A stretch of 64,000 nucleotides of DNA. It comes from Eumeta japonica (lineage: Eukaryota > Arthropoda > Insecta > Lepidoptera > Psychidae). Location of the stretch: contig BGZK01001001.1 in the NCBI GenBank assembly GCA_005406025.1, positions 1-64,000 of the forward strand, in the 5' to 3' direction. The position numbers were made by a program, and so were the translations under genes. How positions within the stretch are numbered: position 1 is the first letter of the stretch; each line of letters starts with the position of its first letter. Positions 35,233 to 46,507 of this stretch are shown piece after piece. The notes beneath the pieces were generated by a model. It was not told where the DNA came from and made no database searches. It saw only the letters and a list, made by a program, of their open reading frames with translations.

Positions 35233-35500
35233 AGATTAGAGGGGGAGGTTGTAACGTGTTGTCGCGTATACTATTTGTAGGTATCTCCAATTCACTATGA
35301 ATATAATTTATTGTATTCAAGTGAATGTCTGTCGAAATGCCACTCAACGTGGAACGAGACTTTGCATCTCATCGTTATGAAGATGAGAATGTAATATAAA
35401 TTATTACTTGTTGTTGCGTTTATAATAAAAATAACGCACTTTATATAAATGTTTTTATTTGAATTATACGCCATATTGTGTATAAAAAAAATAAAATAAG
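35233..35500 (+). mobile_element. Candidate polypurine tract and LTR start
   Basis: AGATTAGAGGGGGAGG (35233-35248) is a polypurine tract, followed at once by TGTAACGTGTTGTCGCG, which begins with the TG expected of an LTR. An AT-rich region with AATAAA-like words (ATAATAAAAATAACGC) lies about 175 bp further on. No matching second LTR was found in the window, and the right end (CA) is not clear. Confidence 0.35.
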
Positions 35501-36810
35501 CTGGACAAATGAGCTAATAGTTTTAAAATTGTACCGACTTTAAAATTTGTTGTAATAGTAGTAACTAAAACAATAGATGTGTGACATTCAAACATATGGA
35601 CAAATACATAGACACCAAAAAGTCATCATAAAAGTTCCGTTTGGCTTATTAGATGTAGAACTCTGAAAATAATATTATATAAAAAGCTGTAATTTGTGTA
35701 TGATATTAGGTCTATCTTCAATTAATTTCATAAAAAAAATATTTAAAACGCAAATTAAAAATAATTATGAATAATACTGGAATTTTTTTTTCTCAACAGC
35801 CCTTTTGAAATTAGCAGTTGAAAAAATGATGAATTTAAAAGCTAATATTAATTTGGAAGCTACAAGATTCAGTATACGTCAATGTATCGACATATATGAT
35901 ACAAAGATTTCTAATCTTACAGTTAAAAATATCAGTAGTTTTTAATTGTGTCCATTCTCTCAACGCGACCTTTGATGTTCGTACCAAAACAATAATTAAT
36001 TGGTTTTATAAAAAACATAAGTCAAACTATTTTTTTTTTCTAATACTACGAATAACTCGAGAACCATTCTGGATGAAAGCTACATTTGGAAAGTTGTTTT
36101 GTGATTTTTAACATTCATTCATATAAATTTGCAATATTTAAGGGCTAACTTTTAAATACTGTTTTAGTGTTGTTTGACAGAGTTGAGGTAAAAATATTTC
36201 TGTACCCATCTTGTACGTATTAATTTATGAATATATTATATATAATTTATGAAATAAAAATAGTGCGTTTCGCCAATTTTCTTGTTTTTATACTATAAAA
36301 ATGATATATATATTGAAAAATTTATATATTTAAAATATTGTCCCAAATGAAATGTTATACAAGCCGTAAAAAAATGTGAGCGGCTTATGAATCTACATCA
36401 GCATCAGGGGTAACAGAATGTGATTCAAGCCTTTTAAGTGGAAAAATTTTAGTGTTAAAAAATAAAACTCGTTTTGTTTGCCTTGTTAATCTGTCATTTG
36501 TGAAAAAAAAACGGCGAAGAGTATGTCTAACCATGCTCAATGTACATGCTCAAGGTTCCATAGCCGTTATTACAAAAATTGTCAATCACAGATTAAATTT
36601 TATATTAATTTTGTATTGTGTAAATTTGGATAGTTACTAACTAGTGTACTAAGATTGTTTTTTCGATATGAAGAGGTAAATAATGGATTTTAATTAAATT
36701 GTTAAACATTCTTTTATTCAAAGTTTATATTAAGTAAATTTTATTACACTATTTTTAAGTGCGTTAAAACAATTAAAATACTACATTCTTAAAGTGTAAA
36801 CATACGGTGC
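35501..36810. other. Gene-free AT-rich stretch
   Basis: No supported gene. Frames at 35896-36111 and 36452-36640 lack motifs. The segment resembles decayed interspersed repeats without clear ends. Confidence 0.3.
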
Positions 36811-36930
36811 GAAAAAATGTACCAGCCAAAAGAGCGTACCTTCATAGCACTTAACGTTCTTTTATTAAGAAGCGCAGTTTTTCGACATAAGTCAAAAACG
36901 GTATTTCCGATCATGTTGAAAATAATTTTT
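36811..36930 (+). repeat. Interspersed repeat, CAGTTTTTCG...TCAAAAACGGTAT family, copy 1
   Basis: CCAGCCAAAAGAGCG, ATAGCACTTAACGTTCTTTT, GCGCAGTTTTTCGACATA, TCAAAAACGGTATTTCCGAT and CATGTTGAAAATAATTTTT match, in order, the reverse complement of 49051-49160. This is a conserved block of a dispersed element; the outer ends are not resolved. Confidence 0.7.
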
Positions 36931-37290
36931 GTTTATTGTTTTAATTTATTGTTTTTAATTAATTTTTGAAATTGTTTACTAATCGTTACATTTTTAACTT
37001 TCTTCACATTTTTTGAACATACAATTTAAAAAATAAAGAGGGGGGCATAATTTCTTCTATTTTCGGGGTGATTATTTTCAAAAATATTTACTTAATCAAA
37101 AAATTGTTTAAAAACCTTTAAATGTTTTTAAAATAACTAACAAAATATTGCCACACATTAATGTTTGCTAAAAAAAATTGTTTAGCTTATATTACATGTA
37201 TGGAGTGCTCCCATAATTATCAAACTAAACAAAGGCTTATACAAAACACCTATACTTCAAATTCAGTTAATATATATATTTCAGTTTTTA
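36931..37290. other. AT-rich, nothing identifiable
   Basis: Probably the continuation of the repeat that ends near 36930, but with too little similarity to the 49-kb copy to say. Confidence 0.3.
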
Positions 37291-37460
37291 AGTAATTTGT
37301 CTGTGACTTACGGACGAACGGACGGACAAACGGACGGTCATGACGAAACTATAAAGGTTGCATTTTTGATACTGCACTTTTTAGGGTTGCTCTGTAACCA
37401 TAAAAAGTGGAGTAGAGTTGACGCATTAATATTATGATAATGATGATGATGATGAATAAC
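37290..37460 (+). repeat. GGACGGACAAACGGACGG-type repeat fragment and (ATG)n microsatellite
   Basis: GGACGAACGGACGGACAAAC, GGACGGTCATGACG, then TTAGGGTTGCTCTGTAACC is a familiar insect-repeat signature also seen, in parts, near 4.87, 15.3 and 48.66 kb. A run of five to six ATG units follows at about 37434-37453. Confidence 0.6.
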
Positions 37461-39540
37461 TGGGTATCGATGGTAAAGCGATTTCATGTAATTTTCAGAA
37501 GTCTGAGTATAAGAAAAAGCTTAGTGGTTGATTCGAAAGCTCATGCATGAACAGTGTTTCCACTTGCTATTTTCTATCAAAATGAAACGATACAGAATAA
37601 TTTTTGGAACGATTGATCATAATTGACGAAGAGTGGGTGACATAAGACAATAACGCGTAAAAAATCGAGATCAAGCTCCAAAACGAGTAGCTAAACCTTG
37701 CTTAACGCGAAGCTATGTAATGTTTTATGTGTGTAATGGAACTGAAAAAGTAGTGTCCATTATGAACTTTTAGCGCCAAAAATAATTCAAGAATAACCAT
37801 TGATTCGACCTTCTAACTGACGAGATTAAAGTGAGCCACTTAGACAAAACGAGTTACGTGGTTAAATAAAGAAAGTATTTACTTTCACTATATAACATCA
37901 AGTCACACCGTCACTCGGTAGAAACTGAGAGAGTTTGACTGGAATTGCTTCAACCCCATAACGTTTACCTTATCCCTTCAAAATACCATCTGCTTCGATT
38001 ACTTCAGAAGTATTTGACTAACATTATCACGATTTTTTTTTGTTAATAATCCTGGAATATCTATAGAAATGTATTCTTGAAACTAACTACAAGACGGGTA
38101 CAAATTATTGAATAGAACGGTACTTATCTAGCTGAAAAAGAATATGAAAAGGAGAAATCGACTGAATGATCAACGTACAACCGAAAGGACTGGTTTTAGA
38201 ATGTTAAAATTTTACCCAAATTTTATCATCTATAGACAAGCACTAAAAAGGATTTTTAAATCCATAAGGGGGTTAAAATGAGGGCGAAAGTCTGTATGTG
38301 AACACTTACTTTTGAAATTACACTCCTGTAAATTTGTATTTGAACATTCTTTCCAAACAAAAAAATAAGTATCATACCTCGGCATACCAAGTCTCTAACA
38401 TACCTACCATTACAGATTGGACCCATTTGTGAATGGGACTTTATAAAGATAAGCTATTTATGTTGTACTGACCTTAGAAGTTCTACTGCTAACATACTCA
38501 AACACCTTGTTCGTTTACGTATATAGTCCTTCGACCTCGGCAGTACGGGGCGTGGACAGATATGTCAAGACATTTCATGGTCTATGGACGAAGTGGTGAA
38601 GAGACAACGCTTCGCAAATGTCAACAAATAGAAAAATGTGTTTAAGAGGATTTTCGCGATGATAAAGAATCGATCGAATGCGTCTTTCATGAATTTGAAG
38701 ATAGTAGGGAGTTTGGTGTTGTTCCAGTTCTTGAAACCGCTGAGTGATAAAGTCTATATAATGAATAGAGATGTTAATCTACTAGTGAGGATCAGCCACT
38801 ATTCTGCTGAATGTATTCAGCACCACTTAAAATCTATATTTATCTTGTGATCGGAACAGCATAAGCGAAAATTGTACTAGCTTGCTTCTTATATGAAGAA
38901 TATTATGATACATCTGAACAAAAGTGCGTAGATTAAGGCATTTTTTTCGCTTTCGACGTTGTAGCACAATCTAAGGTCCATATAATAGCCGGCCTAATAG
39001 ATTCAGTCGTGACCGTCTTTTGCTCACGCTATTCAAAATAGGTTAGTACGCTTTTTCAAGTCAAAATATAAGCATATATCGTGATGTGATCTATCTATCA
39101 GAAGGTGCATATATGTTTTTCTAGAACGTATGCCACCAAATCCACCAATGGTAACCATAAATACTGTTTCAAAAGGATAAGTAGTGGATCTAAGTGAGAC
39201 ATTAGTCTAAATATATTATCTTCTAGATTTATTTTTATGTCATAAATGTTTTTCATCATTTGTCGTTAAGAATGATTTAATTTTGTTTTTGAAGTTATAC
39301 TTCTTTAGGCGCGTTATGAAAAAATAATGAGAGTGAAATTTTAAGATTGTGTGACGCAAAATTAACAGATTGAAGCTGCCCGCTTAGAATTCGAATTTCG
39401 AATAATGAGAGAATTTATGTACATTTAATATAAAAAGAAAATAAAAATTTATTTACTTAATTTTTAAAATTTAAATGAAATTTTGCATGCATGTATAAAT
39501 CGCATGACAATGCAATATTATTATGACATAGAGCTGATCT
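37461..39540. other. Gene-free stretch
   Basis: A 70-codon frame at 38638-38850 has no motif. The composition is more balanced than usual near 38500-38620 but without recognised features. Confidence 0.3.
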
Positions 39541-40455
39541 GATGATGGAGCTGGAAGGTGGCCATAGAAACTCCGTAATTAAACGACGCAACCCCATCGA
39601 GTTTGGGCTCGTTTGATTCGTCTTGCCGAGTACGTTGGTGCTATATGGTAACCAGAGTCTGATGATGGAGCTGGAAGGTGGCCATAGGAACTCCGTAATT
39701 AAACGACGCAACCCCATCGAGTTTGGGCTCGTTTGATTCGTCTTGCCGAGTACGTTGGTGCTATATGGTAACCAGAGTCTGATGATGGAGCTGGAAGATG
39801 GCCATAGGAACTCCGTAATTAAACGACGCAATCCCATCGAGTTTGGGCTCGTTTGATTCGTCTTGCCGAGTACGTTGGTGCTATATGGTAACCAGAGTCT
39901 GATGATGGAGCTGGAAGGTGGCCATAGGAACTCCGTAATTAAACGACGCAACCCCATCGAGTTTGGGCTCGTTTGATTCGTCTTGCCGAGTACTTTGGTG
40001 CTATATGGTAACCAGAGTCTGATGATGGAGCTGGAAGGTGGCCATAGGAACTCCGTAATTAAACGACGCAACCCCATCGAGTTTGGGCTCGTTTGATTCG
40101 TCTTGCCGAGTACTTTGGTGCTATATGGTAACCAGAGTCTGATGATGTCGCTGGAAGGTGGCCATAAGAACTCCGTAATTAAACGACGCAACCCCATCGA
40201 GTTTGGGCTCGTTTGATTCGTCTTGCCGAGTACTTTGGTACTATGTGGTAACCAGAGTCTGATGATGGAGCTGGAAGGTGGCCATAGGAACTCCGTAATT
40301 AAACGACGCAACCCCATCGAGTTTGGGCTCGTTTGATTCGTCTTGACGAGTACTTTGGTACTATATGGTAACCAGAGTCTGATGATGGAGCTGGAAGGTG
40401 GCCATAGGAACTCCGTAATTAAACAACGCAACCCCATCGAGTTTGGGCTCGTTTG
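39541..40455. repeat. 120-bp tandem satellite, 7.6 units
   Basis: Seven full units start at 39541, 39661, 39781, 39901, 40021, 40141 and 40261, and a 75-bp partial starts at 40381. Each begins GATGATGGAGCTGGAAGG and ends ACCAGAGTCT. Units differ at only a few positions. Variants step along the array: units 1-3 carry ACGTTGGTGC, units 4-5 ACTTTGGTGC, units 6-7 ACTTTGGTAC, as expected from local unequal exchange. Because 120 is a multiple of three, a minus-strand frame (326 codons, 40-residue repeat beginning MGLRRLITEF) stays open; I treat it as an artefact. Such arrays often sit inside lepidopteran non-autonomous transposons. Confidence 0.97.
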
Positions 40456-40759
40456 TATATCTTCCCGAACAAGTATAACTTCTCACGCGCGTACATAAGT
40501 ACACGCACCCAATTTTTTTTTTAATTTATTGTATTCCTATATGACAATAAAGATAATGTAAGGATATAATACAATAAAAAACATCAACACTCTTTACATA
40601 TGAAATATAATGCAAAATAATAATAATAAACGAATTGCATAACATCAGTAAACATATCTCATAACCCCACGTAGGACGCCGCACAATCAGAAAATGCTAA
40701 TGAAATTTGTTTTGACATAAATATATGGTAATTGTAAACTATAACAATATATTTACGTT
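40456..40759. other. AT-rich flank of the satellite
   Basis: No feature recognised. The satellite breaks off in mid-unit at GCTCGTTTG and continues with unrelated sequence. Confidence 0.35.
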
Positions 40760-40803
40760 TATTTAATCATCTGTAATATAAAAATATTACAGATGATTAA
40801 ATA
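40760..40803. repeat. Perfect inverted duplication (hairpin), 20-bp arms
   Basis: TATTTAATCATCTGTAATAT (40760-40779) is perfectly complementary to 40784-40803, with a 4-bp spacer (AAAA). Confidence 0.95.
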
Positions 40804-41220
40804 GCAATCGAATTGCCATAGCTAACCCTTCCAGGGTATAGGAAGGTTACGATCAGTGCTTCTTTTTAAGCCATAATTTATAAAGAAATATTGAAATCTT
40901 CTAAGAACAATTTTTCTGTCAATTGAGAACCGTATTTAACCATAAACGCTTAACTAATTTTTCATTCATTTTCACAAGATTCGATATGCACATCTATAGA
41001 ACGTAATATATATAACGAGCAGATTCAATTAAAGAATGAGAATAAACTACAACAAGACTTTCGGTCGAAGCAACTGTTTTTAACTAAATCACTAACTCGC
41101 AAAAATTACTACGAATACAAGCCAAAAGAATAAACACCCAAATGAAATTCAATATCACTGTATCAACATGCTTTAGAACTACAAACAAATCGATAATTTA
41201 ATCAATTAAAACGTGCATGC
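40804..41220. other. Gene-free AT-rich stretch
   Basis: Nothing identifiable. Confidence 0.35.
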
Positions 41221-41400
41221 ACTTTACTTGGAGAGCTTTTCACGGAGCTATATCCCCGGTTTAATTTGATTAACGGTCAAAAGCGTCGAGTGCGTCCTCC
41301 ACAACGAGTCGGGCAAACTTTGCCGTCGCTGATTATTATTTCTCGCACACTCCGCATGCCATTTATCTTAAATGAAAATCTTTCTAATTTGGTTCTAAAT
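41221..41400. promoter_or_regulatory. Small GC-richer, repeat-poor patch
   Basis: GCGTCGAGTGCGTCCTCC, ACGAGTCGGGCAAACTTTGC and CTCGCACACTCCGCATGCC stand out from the surroundings and lack similarity to the repeats of the window. A conserved non-coding element is the simplest guess. Confidence 0.22.
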
Positions 41401-41812
41401 AAAAATTTTAGCTTCCTGTCAGTACGTACTCCTAAGCATTGAGAAACTTACGACGAAAGCTAATCTATACTATTATAAATGCGAATAGTGGTTAGTTTAG
41501 TAGTCAGAGAATATTTAGAAAAATGCACGGTTCCTGTGGCATAGCATAACAATTGTATCCTACTGGAACCTTATATATAAAAGGTATTTCGTTGAAGTTC
41601 GTGAAATAGACTTTTAGCGCATATTCTTAAGCAGGTTTGATGAATTTACACAGAAATTCTAAAAAAAAATCTCTAGAAAGTTTAAATGTGTAAAGAGGTT
41701 GAATTTTCTATAAAACTTTTTATGGAGCAAGGTAAGACTTTGAAAAGGGGCGAGATGCGTCTTTCACAATAAAGTTGGGGCGGCGTAGTTGTGTAATGCA
41801 TTTAATCATTTA

Positions 41813-41814
<2 letters not shown>

Positions 41815-41857
<43 letters not shown>

Positions 41858-41869
41858 CACACACACACA
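41815..41869. repeat. (CA)n microsatellite
   Basis: About 27 CA units with one GC interruption. A frame crossing it, with a run of HT residues, is an artefact. Confidence 0.97.
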
Positions 41870-41916
41870 AATAAGATGCACATTCATATGTGTATTTCAT
41901 TCGTTTATTGTGTACT

Positions 41917-42639
41917 TAAACCATTCATACAACCACTACAAAACTGTCGTCATGTTATACTCGCGAATAGAAAGATTTCTAAAAAAAGAAACTAACATTC
42001 ATATCCGAATTTTTGTACGTATTTTTATTATTGAACCGAACTACTAGATCTATGCCAAGAATTACCTTATTAATAATAAACTCCTTGAGTAAAATAGATC
42101 ATTAACATTTCGTTTTGGCTTCATCTACACATTTATGTTATAACAGATTCTAAAAATTCTTTCGCTCATAGAAAGCAACACTATCTCCAATTAACATAAT
42201 AACAATTTTATTTTGATACTAGATTTTTCCCCGGTTTTAGTTCAAATTGGAATTGTGACCAGTAATAGAATCGAAATAGCAAACGGGTCGAAGCGCAAAA
42301 TCGAGAGCCAAGACTGGGAACGATTCGATGTAGAAAACCAAGAACGTAATCGACCGCAAGACCAAAATTAGAAACAAGATCGTGACCGGAATCGGAATTA
42401 AAAGAGATCAGAATTTAGGGAAGACCAGGATCGAAAGCGGGATCAGGATTCAAATATACTTAAATCAAAACCGGGTTCAGAACCGAGAGCGATACAAATT
42501 GACGTCGCTAACTGGACCTGGTTCGGAATCGAGAACGGAATAGCGATCAGGGTCATAATTAATTATTGTAGTCAGTCTATCTATAAGATGAAGGAATTAG
42601 TTCTATCTACGTGGATGGAACAGAAGGAGAAAGCTAGTC
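41917..42639 (+). repeat. AATCGG-core dispersed repeat, copy 5 (near full length)
   Basis: It matches the copy at 28.17 kb throughout. AAACCATTCATACAACC and GCGAATAGAAAGATTTCT open it. Then come ATTGAACCGAACTACTAGAT, GTAAAATAGATCATTAAC and AAGCAACACTATCTCC, then a core with GACCAAAATTAGAAACAAGA and TCGGAATCGAGAACGG, and it ends at AGGAGAAAGCTAGT. With that copy it defines an element of about 720-760 bp with no evident coding frame and no terminal inverted repeats. Confidence 0.75.
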
Positions 42640-44204
42640 AATTCATATATTAGGTTATTCATCAGATTTTAACTAGAACGGAGAATGACTTCGATGTCTG
42701 TCTGCCTGCAACTATTTGCTAAGAAGGCCGTTTAACTTAAAAAGCTAAGATGTTATTGGAATATAAACATCACTAAAAACATAGTGTTATACATAATTTA
42801 ATTTAAATAGATATTACTTAAAATAGTTAAGACACAAGGTTTTACCGTCAAGATGCAAGACCTTCTTGACTGCGATTGAGGCAAAATCCAAAAGAGATAT
42901 ATGTGCTTGACTTCAATGTATTATTCAAAATTTCAATGGACTGTATTGTTAATGAATTCGAACATCCAATAAAAAAATTAAAATTTACAATATAACTATT
43001 TCTTAAATATACAATTTAATTGGGAAAACCTTGATTTTCGGCAATTTTTATGTTTCAAAAATTTATAACCATTAAATGAGTAAAGATACAATGATAGATG
43101 CAAGAACTTTTGCGAATCAAAAGAGCCTAAAGATTATGAAAAAAAAAATTGATTACAAAAAATTTATTTTTGACCGTTTTTTTAATTTTTTCTTGTTTAA
43201 GCAATAATGCCAATAGATATCAACTATAATCTTACATTTGTATGATCAAGAGAACGTCCCCGATATTACAAAAAAAAATTAGAACTGCGAGCAATTCTCC
43301 GAACGAGCCAATGTGCCGTGCTTTAAACACTATGTCGGTAAATGTCTGAAAAGTAAGTTAAAATCATCATTATAACGTCAACAGGAAAAATTATCATCAC
43401 AGAATTAATTATCACACGGTTTTTTGTAGATCTTTTTGAGATTTACTATTATGTGATATATCAGTTTTATGTATTTCTTAGAGCTTAATCAGTCTAAACA
43501 GAGCTAAAACGTTGTTAATAACGTAGCCAATAAAAAATGTTATTAAAAAATCCGTCGGCACAATCAATTAAAAAGATGGAAACAAGATCAAGTAAAAAAA
43601 TATCCAATTAAATGCAATAAATATTATAAATATTTGCAGTCGGAGGCATGGAGATAGCAATGGCTGCAGCAAGTGAGTAAAAGATCAATCTGATGCTTCC
43701 GTAAGTCAATACAGCTACATACACCCGGCAGTCTATATAATGTCTACATAAATGAATGGAATTTTATTCATATTTTTAATAACACATTAAATTTTGATTT
43801 TATATCACAAATTTACAAGTAAATAAAATTTATAACAATAAAGTTTATTTAGCACACTTTTATACACATTTTTAACTATCATACGTTACCAATCTTCGCC
43901 GTCACGCACATTTTCAATATTCTATTTTTCGACATTGTAAATCGGAAGTTCATCAAGTATTTAATATACCGTGAATATAATCTGACTAAAGTCGTCAATT
44001 TGAAATTTTTAGGCGCAATATACGTTAATTTGTACTCATATCAAATAAAAAATATTTTTCAATTTCCTGACGTAAGTCAGTGTAAACTGATGAACATGCT
44101 TATTATGTACTAGATTATTACGTGGTACTACCTCTTACGATAAATAGAAATAATTTAAACATTATAAATAGCAATAATATATGTAACAAAAAAAAAGACA
44201 TTAG
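42640..44204. other. Gene-free AT-rich stretch
   Basis: No supported gene and no repeat with clear ends. Confidence 0.35.
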
Positions 44205-44262
44205 ATGTCGTTCAGGCTCGAACCAACGACCTACATTTTTTTTAGCATTTTCAAAGAGCTAA
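44205..44262 (-). repeat. Possible tRNA-like SINE head
   Basis: On the minus strand GGTTCGAGCCT is a good B box, preceded by a degraded A-box-like GTTAGCTCTTTG. It abuts the repeat at 44.28 kb, so it could be the RNA polymerase III head of a SINE. The A box is weak. Confidence 0.4.
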
Positions 44263-44545
44263 CTTGCATGCCAGCCACCAGATAGTATGTGGTCACCGCC
44301 GCCCATGGACACCCGCAACCCCAGAGGAGTCACCAGTGCTTTAGCAGGCTCTTGGGTAGGAATAAGATATCTGTTAGAGGGAGATTGGAATGATGAGGAG
44401 GGAGTGGGCCACAGGAACTCTCACTCGCTAGCCGAAACGATAAAGCGGAAGCCTTGTATTTCGACTATCGGTATCTCATCGGTCGAGCTGGCCCATTTCC
44501 GTGCTACAGCTAAGTTGACCAACATGGCTTTGCTATTCTAATATC
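44263..44545 (+). repeat. Interspersed repeat, GTGGTCACC...GAGTCACCAGTGC family, copy 2
   Basis: GTATGTGGTCACCGCCGCCC, ATGGACACCCGCAACCCC, AGAGGAGTCACCAGTGC and TCTTGGGTAGGAATAAG follow the order of copies at 2.38 and 62.35 kb. A second block (ATCGGTCGAGCTGGCCC) near 44480 belongs to the same or another lepidopteran repeat. An 84-codon frame covering it is a by-product. Confidence 0.65.
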
Positions 44546-44568
44546 GTACAACTATAATAGCCTATGAC

Positions 44569-45089
44569 CCGGCATTAGAAAATATACCCTCGTATGTTAA
44601 TTGAATCAAATATTTTTTTTAAAGGCGGATTACAATATTATAAATTTATGAGAACAATGTCTGCCACCGTAATCCTACTGCTATTGACATTATTTTTTTT
44701 TTTTTTGTATGTAGGGTGCAAATAATTTCACTTTGGCTGCCAATTATAAATATATTTAGAATTTTGTAAACTTTACATACGTGTTAATATTTTTTAATTA
44801 ACAGATAAGGGAAAAAGTTCGGTCTATCTACCTTTTGCAGGTAGATGTTGGAGTCATAAAAATCCCTGCCTATAGTAACAAGGTGTAAAACATCATATTT
44901 AAAAATTTTGTACTTGCGATATGCAGTTAACATAAGAAGCAAACAATTAATTATTAATTAATTAATTAATGTTAATAGCAGCAGGACTACGGCGGCAGAC
45001 GTTGATGTTATAAATTATAATATTGTTATGTGCTTTTAAAACGTTATTTGATTCAATAAACAGATGAGGGTACATTTTTCAAATGCCGG
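44569..45089. mobile_element. DNA element with long imperfect terminal inverted repeats, about 520 bp
   Basis: The left arm (44569-44692) starts CCGGCATTAGAAAATATACC, CTCGTATGTTAATTGAATCA and runs to CTGCTATTGAC. The right arm (44968-45089) starts GTTAATAGCAGCAGGAC and ends GGGTACATTTTTCAAATGCC GG, with facing order of blocks preserved for about 120 bp (TCTGCCACCGTAATCCT against AGGACTACGGCGGCAGA). About 275 bp of unrelated sequence lies between. No transposase is encoded and no clear target duplication is visible. Confidence 0.72.
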
Positions 45090-45525
45090 ATCTTAGACTA
45101 TCATCGTAAAACTGTCGCACCAATCGCTTAGGTATCGACTACCACTCGACAATACACGACTAAATTACAGAATATATTTTCTTTGATCACTTTTTGGCAA
45201 TTTTCTTATATTCCAATGGGAAGAACTTATGAACTAGAAAATAACCGTTTTTAGGTATAGCCTTGGCGTGCGAAACAGATTTGTTCTTTTTTTTTTCATT
45301 TCATTTTTATATGTTTACGCAAAAAAAAAAGTTCATATTTATATAATCTTAACCCTCACAAATCTGGAATTCTATTTTTTTTTGGTGGCGATTCTGGTGG
45401 CGAAATTAAGCCCATAGTCTACCACTGTTTGCTGTTATTCTAAATCATAGGATACTAGAAACTTTTAAATAATAGTTGCATAACTGAGTTACAACTCTTG
45501 ACTCAGATGACCTCTACGATCATAT
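45090..45525. other. Gene-free stretch
   Basis: Nothing identifiable beyond AT-rich homopolymer runs. Confidence 0.35.
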
Positions 45526-45582
45526 ATAAATAGTCCATAGATAAATATGGAATGTGACCATATTTATCTATGGATTATTTAT
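45526..45582. repeat. Near-perfect inverted duplication (hairpin), 25-bp arms
   Basis: ATAAATAGTCCATAGATAAA plus TATGG (45526-45550) pairs with 45558-45582 with one mismatch; the spacer is 7 bp. Confidence 0.93.
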
Positions 45583-46507
45583 AGCATGTAGCTTAGCGTG
45601 GGTGTCAAAATTTCGCCGCCCACTTATTTAGGTACTACAATATAAAAGACTAAAATATACCTACAGTAATTACCAAAAAAAATTTTGGTAACAGCAATCA
45701 TCATTACTGTTTAATATATAAGGTAGTATAAAATAAAAAAAGTCATGCATGTATGTTATGCATTATAACAATGAAATTTATTACACAAATTCTCACACGT
45801 GTGCCATTTACATTGATATATCAGGTATAAAAACTTATGACGATTGACAAGATTAAGTTGTTAGCGAATTAAATATAAAACACAAATCTATTATTGATTA
45901 AAACTAGAACTGATCATCTCTTGCTGCTGAGCTGAAAATGAAAGACACAGCATTCCTTAACGGTTAGGAGATAGGCGAGAATATTGCGATTCATCGGTAG
46001 AAATTATTCTTCAATGGCTATTATTAATACTGAGAATACACAGAATTAAAATTACTTATTAATCTACCTACATACGTTTATAATAAATAAAGATGTCTGG
46101 CCAATTATATTAACAATGGCTTAATCAACAAGCAAAGTAGCTAAAAGAATTATACACTTATCATTACTTGATGACTAAAAAAATTGAAGTAAAGTAACGT
46201 TCACCAAGCGCGGAACCAGTCCTCAAAAATGGTTGTAGTTACAGTCCCCCGGAAAACGGCCAAGTGCGTGTCGGAGTATGAACTCGCTCATAATCGATAC
46301 ATCGTATTCCTACATAGGAGATGTTTACAAAATATAGGACCAACATTTTATACAGGTTGTAGTTCCACATGGGAAAAGCAGTGGGACAAACACTAGTAAA
46401 TTAGTAAACCTGTAAAACGTTAATTTGTTAGCTCATGAAAATTACAAAAGTAAATGTGTGTTTGTTTGTTTATCAGAATGTCATAATTAAGCTCTAAACT
46501 TCTGAAA
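45583..46507. other. Gene-free stretch with a repeat fragment
   Basis: Near 46255-46290 CGGCCAAGTGCGTGTCGGAG resembles the CGGCCAAGTGCGAGTCGG signature of a widespread lepidopteran repeat. No gene. Confidence 0.4.

Noticed and set aside
35896..36111. 71-codon frame with a phenylalanine run
   Set aside because: AT-rich low complexity crossing a poly-T run; no motif.
39457..40437. 326-codon minus-strand frame with eight 40-residue repeats
   Set aside because: It is a 120-bp satellite whose unit length is divisible by three. Substitutions change residues freely (for example K/N and Y/H), and no start or promoter context supports a gene.
39541..40455. CRISPR-like appearance of regularly spaced repeats
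   Set aside because: The units are contiguous without unique spacers and the DNA is clearly eukaryotic.
41789..41995. 68-codon frame with a histidine-threonine run
   Set aside because: It is a translation of the (CA)n microsatellite and adjacent repeat DNA.
44287..44541. 84-codon frame
   Set aside because: It lies within an interspersed repeat that also occurs at 2.4 and 62.4 kb.
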